NCBI GenBank assembly: GCA_937871735.1
Contig: CALMOI010000196.1
Coordinates: forward strand, 1-8,760
Reading direction: 5' to 3'
Length of the DNA stretch: 8,760 nt
Origin: an uncultured Comamonadaceae bacterium
GTDB taxonomy: Bacteria; Pseudomonadota; Gammaproteobacteria; Burkholderiales; Burkholderiaceae_C
The translations under genes and the position numbers were made by a program. Below, in pieces: positions 5,984 to 8,760 of this stretch (position 1 is the first letter of the stretch; each line of letters opens with the position of its first letter). The notes beneath the pieces are model-generated. The model made no database searches, was not told where the DNA came from, and saw only the letters and a list, made by a program, of their open reading frames with translations.

Positions 5984-6724
5984 ATGCTGCTCATTCCTGC
6001 GATTGACCTCAAAGACGGCCACTGCGTTCGCCTCAAACAAGGCGACATGGACCAGTCCACCACCTTCGGCGAAGACCCCGCCGCGATGGCACTCAAATGG
6101 GTCGAGCAGGGCGCACGTCGCCTGCATTTGGTCGATTTGAATGGCGCGTTTGCGGGCAAACCGCAAAACAACGCGGCCATCAAGTCGATTTTGAAAGCCG
6201 TGGGTCACCACATTCCGGTGCAACTGGGCGGCGGTATTCGCGATCTGGACACCATCGAAAAGTACATCGACAACGGTCTGCGCTACGTCATCATCGGCAC
6301 GGCTGCGGTCAAAAACCCCGGCTTTTTGCGCGATGCTTGCACCGCGTTTGGCGGCCACATCATCGTCGGCTTGGATGCCAAAGACGGCAAAGTCGCCACC
6401 GACGGCTGGAGCAAACTCACCGGCCACGAGGTGGTGGATTTGGCCAAGAAGTTTGAAGACTGGGGCGTTGAATCCATCATTTACACCGACATCGGGCGTG
6501 ATGGCATGTTGTCTGGCATCAACATCGACGCCACCGTCAAGCTGGCACAGGCGCTGCACATTCCGGTGATTGCCTCGGGCGGCTTGTCGAACATGGCTGA
6601 CATTGAGCAGCTGTGCGCCGTCGAGCGTGAAGGTGTGGAAGGCGTGATCTGTGGCCGCGCGATTTACTCCGGCGACTTGGATTTCGCCGCTGCCCAGCAG
6701 CGCGCTGACGAGATCAATGGCTGA
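5984..6724 (+). CDS. hisA: Phosphoribosylformimino-5-aminoimidazole carboxamide ribotide isomerase (HisA)
   Basis: HisA catalyses the Amadori-type isomerisation of ProFAR to PRFAR in the cytoplasm. The 246-residue (beta/alpha)8 barrel has normal length. Both catalytic aspartates are present: Asp8 in IPAIDLKDG and Asp131 in VGLDAKDG. Phosphate-binding loops are seen at LGGGIRDLDTIEKYI (81-95), TDIGRDGMLSG (168-178), and ASGGLSNMADI (197-207) with CGRAIYSG (223-230). ATG 5984 gives the standard MLLIPAIDL start, but there is no Shine-Dalgarno site between the upstream T-tract and the start, which is unusual. The 3' end overlaps the likely start of the following mutarotase-like gene by eight bases. 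Confidence 0.97.
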   Translation: MLLIPAIDLKDGHCVRLKQGDMDQSTTFGEDPAAMALKWVEQGARRLHLVDLNGAFAGKPQNNAAIKSILKAVGHHIPVQLGGGIRDLDTIEKYIDNGLRYVIIGTAAVKNPGFLRDACTAFGGHIIVGLDAKDGKVATDGWSKLTGHEVVDLAKKFEDWGVESIIYTDIGRDGMLSGINIDATVKLAQALHIPVIASGGLSNMADIEQLCAVEREGVEGVICGRAIYSGDLDFAAAQQRADEING

Positions 6725-7601
6725 AAAATCCGCTCACGGCACAGACCCCACCATGCCCACGCCGAAGTTAACTCCTGAAAAACATCACGGTCAGCCCTGT
6801 TTGCGCATGAGTTTGCCCGGCGGCGACACTGTGCTGGTGGCGTTGCACGGCGCGCATGTGCTGTCGTGGGTGTCGGGCGGGCGTGAGCGTTTGTACCTCA
6901 GTCCTGAGGCGCTGGTTGATGGTCATTCGGCGATACGGGGCGGCGTGCCGTTGTGCTTTCCGCAGTTCAACCAACGTGGCCCCTTGCCCAAGCATGGCTT
7001 TGCCCGCAACCTGCCGTGGACGGCTGAGCCCGTCGCTGAATGGGTGGGCAGCGCTGCGCAATTGGCGCTGCACTTGACCGACAACGACGCCACGCGCGCG
7101 CTGTGGCCGCAAGCCTTCAGCGCGACGCTGCTGGTGCAATTGGCCCCTGACAGCCTGCAACTGACGCTGGTGGTGCGCAACACCGATGCGCAGCCACTGA
7201 CCTTCACCGGCGCATTGCACAGCTATTTGGCGGTGCAAGACATCACGACAGTGTGGCTCAGCGGCCTGCAAGGTCAACCCAGCTGGGATGCGCTGACCGA
7301 TCAACTCGGCTTGCAAGAAGACGATGTCTTTTTTGATGGCGAGTTCGACCGCGTCTACGTGGCCGCGTCAGCACCGCTGACCTTGCATGACGGCTCGCAC
7401 CGCCTGCGCATCTCGCAAAGCGACAGTCTGGCCGACACCGTGGTGTGGAACCCCGGCGCTGAACTTTGCGCCCGCTTGGCAGACATGCCCAGCGACGGCT
7501 ACAGCCAAATGCTTTGCGTGGAAGCGGCGCAAGTGCTCAAGCCCGTGAGCGTGGCCGCCGGTGCCACTTGGCAGGGCTGGCAGCGTCTGACGGTGCTGTG
7601 A
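6717..7601 (+). CDS. D-hexose-6-phosphate mutarotase / aldose 1-epimerase-like protein
   Basis: This 294-residue protein belongs to the galactose mutarotase-like superfamily and most resembles the YeaD/YMR099C group, which interconverts alpha and beta anomers of hexose 6-phosphates. Family blocks are SAIRGGVPLCFPQFNQRGPLPK (71-92), HGFARNLPW (93-101), GALHSYLAVQDI (165-176) and VVWNPGAELCARLADMPSDGY (242-262). The likely catalytic pair is His168 (ALHSY) and Glu269 (CVEAA), by analogy with YMR099C. I prefer ATG 6717, which overlaps the hisA stop by eight bases with a weak purine site (GACGAG) upstream and gives the same length as E. coli YeaD. ATG 6753 (282 residues) is also possible, since residues 1-12 look poorly conserved; GTG 6651 is unlikely. 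It has no known step in histidine synthesis, so its place between hisA and hisF is odd. The substrate is inferred only. Confidence 0.88.
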   Translation: MAEKSAHGTDPTMPTPKLTPEKHHGQPCLRMSLPGGDTVLVALHGAHVLSWVSGGRERLYLSPEALVDGHSAIRGGVPLCFPQFNQRGPLPKHGFARNLPWTAEPVAEWVGSAAQLALHLTDNDATRALWPQAFSATLLVQLAPDSLQLTLVVRNTDAQPLTFTGALHSYLAVQDITTVWLSGLQGQPSWDALTDQLGLQEDDVFFDGEFDRVYVAASAPLTLHDGSHRLRISQSDSLADTVVWNPGAELCARLADMPSDGYSQMLCVEAAQVLKPVSVAAGATWQGWQRLTVL

Positions 7602-7613
7602 CCACCCCCAACT

Positions 7614-7619
7614 TACAAT
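7614..7619 (+). promoter_or_regulatory. -10-like box just ahead of hisF
   Basis: TACAAT matches the -10 consensus at five of six positions and ends five bases before the hisF ATG. No acceptable -35 lies 16-18 bases upstream; the closest, CTGACG at 7587-7592, is 21 bases away. If it worked, the transcript would start at or near the ATG and be nearly leaderless. The 23-base gap has no Shine-Dalgarno site. This may be chance. Confidence 0.2.
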
Positions 7620-7624
7620 CTTCC

Positions 7625-8404
7625 ATGCTTGCCAAACGAATCATTCCTTGCCTTGACGTGACCGGTGGCCGTGTGGTCAAGGGCGTTAATTTTGTTGAAC
7701 TGCGCGATGCGGGCGACCCGGTGGAAATCGCCGCCCGCTACAACGACCAAGGCGCAGACGAACTCACCTTCCTCGACATCACTGCCACCAGCGATGGCCG
7801 CGATTTGATCTTGCACATCATTGAGGCCGTGGCCAGCCAAGTCTTCATTCCGCTCACCGTGGGCGGCGGTGTGCGCACCGTGGAAGACGTGCGCCGCTTG
7901 CTCAATGCCGGAGCTGACAAAACCAGCTTCAATTCCGCTGCCATTGCCAATCCGCAGGTGATCCGCGATGCATCAGCCAAGTACGGCGCGCAGTGCATCG
8001 TGGTGGCGATTGATGCCAAGCGCCGCCACGGCGAAGACTTGCTCCATCGCGGCGAAGGCTGGGATGTGTACAGCCACGGTGGCCGCAAAAATACCGGCCT
8101 CGATGCGGTGGCGTGGGCCACGCAAATGGCCGCATACGGCGCAGGCGAGATTTTGTTGACCAGCATGGATCGCGACGGCACCAAGTCCGGCTTTGACCTG
8201 GCCCTGACCCGCGCGGTGAGCGATGCGGTCAGCGTGCCGGTGATTGCCTCGGGCGGCGTGGGCAACCTCGACCACTTGGCTGACGGTGTGCAACAAGGCG
8301 GAGCTGATGCGGTGCTGGCTGCCAGCATCTTCCATTACGGCGAATACACCGTGGGCCAAGCCAAAGCGCGCATGGCCGAGCGCGGCATTCCGGTGCGCCT
8401 GTGA
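7625..8404 (+). CDS. hisF: Imidazole glycerol phosphate synthase, cyclase subunit (HisF)
   Basis: HisF uses ammonia from HisH to convert PRFAR into imidazole glycerol phosphate and AICAR, the latter feeding purine synthesis. The 259-residue (beta/alpha)8 barrel has the catalytic Asp11 (IPCLDVTGGRVVKG) and Asp130 (VVAIDAKRR), as well as FLDITATSDGRD (49-60), VGGGVRTVEDV (79-89), TSMDRDGTKSGFD (179-191) and the phosphate loop ASGGVGNLDHL (208-218). ATG 7625 gives the canonical MLAKRIIPCLDV start. The same frame stays open far upstream, to 7466, but that stretch lies over the mutarotase gene and does not look like HisF. The gene is a distant paralogue of hisA, with which it shares the late phosphate-binding block. 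Confidence 0.97.
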   Translation: MLAKRIIPCLDVTGGRVVKGVNFVELRDAGDPVEIAARYNDQGADELTFLDITATSDGRDLILHIIEAVASQVFIPLTVGGGVRTVEDVRRLLNAGADKTSFNSAAIANPQVIRDASAKYGAQCIVVAIDAKRRHGEDLLHRGEGWDVYSHGGRKNTGLDAVAWATQMAAYGAGEILLTSMDRDGTKSGFDLALTRAVSDAVSVPVIASGGVGNLDHLADGVQQGGADAVLAASIFHYGEYTVGQAKARMAERGIPVRL

Positions 8405-8444
8405 GCGCCGCGCCCGTTTTTAGATTTTGAATGTTGGGCCATAC

Positions 8445-8760
8445 ATGCCCGATGCCGTGACCGCCACCCCTCTCGCCACCGTTTGGCTGGATGCCGTGAA
8501 ATGGGATGCCCAAGGACTCGTGCCCGCCATTGCCCAAGAAGCCGCCACCGGCGATGTGTTGATGTTCGCCTGGATGAACCGCGAGGCGCTGCAAAAAACC
8601 GCTGAACTCGGGCGCGCCGTGTATTTCAGCCGTTCGCGCGGCAAGCTGTGGTTCAAGGGCGAAGAGTCGGGCCACGTGCAAACCGTGCATGACATTCGCC
8701 TCGATTGCGACAACGACGTGGTGCTGCTCAAGGTCACGCAGCAGGGCCACGAGCCGGGCA
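8445..8760 (+). CDS. hisI: Phosphoribosyl-AMP cyclohydrolase (HisI), 5' part
   Basis: HisI opens the adenine ring of phosphoribosyl-AMP to give ProFAR, the third step of the pathway. The first 105 codons are in the window and no stop is reached. Family motifs are VLMFAWMNREAL (38-49), AVYFSRSRGKLWFKGEESGH (58-77) and LDCDNDV (86-92), which contains the metal-binding Asp87, Asp89 and Asp91 and the zinc-ligand Cys88. The remaining zinc-binding segment, normally a CHTGRxSCF-like ending, lies past the right edge. ATG 8445 is the most likely start; the frame has a TAG at 8421, and only a TTG at 8427 could compete. It begins 40 bases after hisF with no strong ribosome-binding site. Whether HisE is fused to it or separate cannot be seen. 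Confidence 0.95.
   Translation, partial: MPDAVTATPLATVWLDAVKWDAQGLVPAIAQEAATGDVLMFAWMNREALQKTAELGRAVYFSRSRGKLWFKGEESGHVQTVHDIRLDCDNDVVLLKVTQQGHEPG

Noticed and set aside
7466..7624. N-terminal extension of HisF by 53 residues
   Set aside because: The frame is open upstream of 7625 but overlaps the end of the mutarotase gene, and the residues are Arg/Ala-rich without resemblance to HisF. The canonical MLAKRIIPCLDV begins at 7625.
8391..8421. Possible terminator after hisF
   Set aside because: Only four pairs (GCGC with GCGC) form around the stop codon, and the T-run at 8417-8421 is eight bases from the stem. It is too weak to call.
1..8760. Mobile elements, CRISPR arrays, tRNA or rRNA genes, or a novel defence or biosynthetic system
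   Set aside because: I saw no transposase-like frames, terminal inverted repeats, regularly spaced repeats or RNA gene signatures. Coding sequences of recognisable housekeeping families fill nearly all of the window.

Overview
The window is GC-rich and reads as chromosomal DNA of a betaproteobacterium, most likely order Burkholderiales, family Comamonadaceae. I infer this from gene order (ABC-2 exporter, BolA, murA, then the his genes), the short HisZ-dependent type of HisG, the separate monofunctional HisB, and the residue style of the proteins. No database search was possible, so the taxonomic call is inference. All genes lie on the + strand, packed with small gaps or overlaps. I see no mobile element, CRISPR array, tRNA or rRNA.

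Layout. Positions 1-953 hold the end of an ABC transporter ATPase and its complete six-segment ABC-2 permease, joined by an ATGA overlap. Positions 976-1218 encode a small BolA-family protein (IbaG-like), and 1304-2584 encode MurA, the first committed enzyme of peptidoglycan synthesis. BolA next to MurA matches the ibaG-murA pair of E. coli. From 2581 the histidine pathway begins, its first gene sharing an ATGA overlap with murA: hisG, hisD, hisB, hisH, hisA, a hexose-6-phosphate mutarotase-like gene, hisF, and hisI running off the right edge.

How the genes work together. HisG joins ATP and PRPP. HisI (with HisE, not visible) opens and trims the product. HisA isomerises it. HisH and HisF form the glutamine-dependent imidazole glycerol phosphate synthase. 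HisB dehydrates that product, and HisD performs the final two oxidations. Missing from the visible pathway are hisC (expected between hisD and hisB), hisZ, a histidinol-phosphate phosphatase and hisE. The last could lie just past the right edge.

The window is mostly ordinary housekeeping DNA, and I found no convincing new system. The points worth a second look are: the absence of hisC, with a terminator-like hairpin and a -10-like box at the hisD-hisB junction where it would normally sit; a good intrinsic-terminator structure between hisH and hisA, inside what should be one operon; a sugar-phosphate mutarotase gene inserted between hisA and hisF; and a bulged GC-rich hairpin in the bolA-murA gap.
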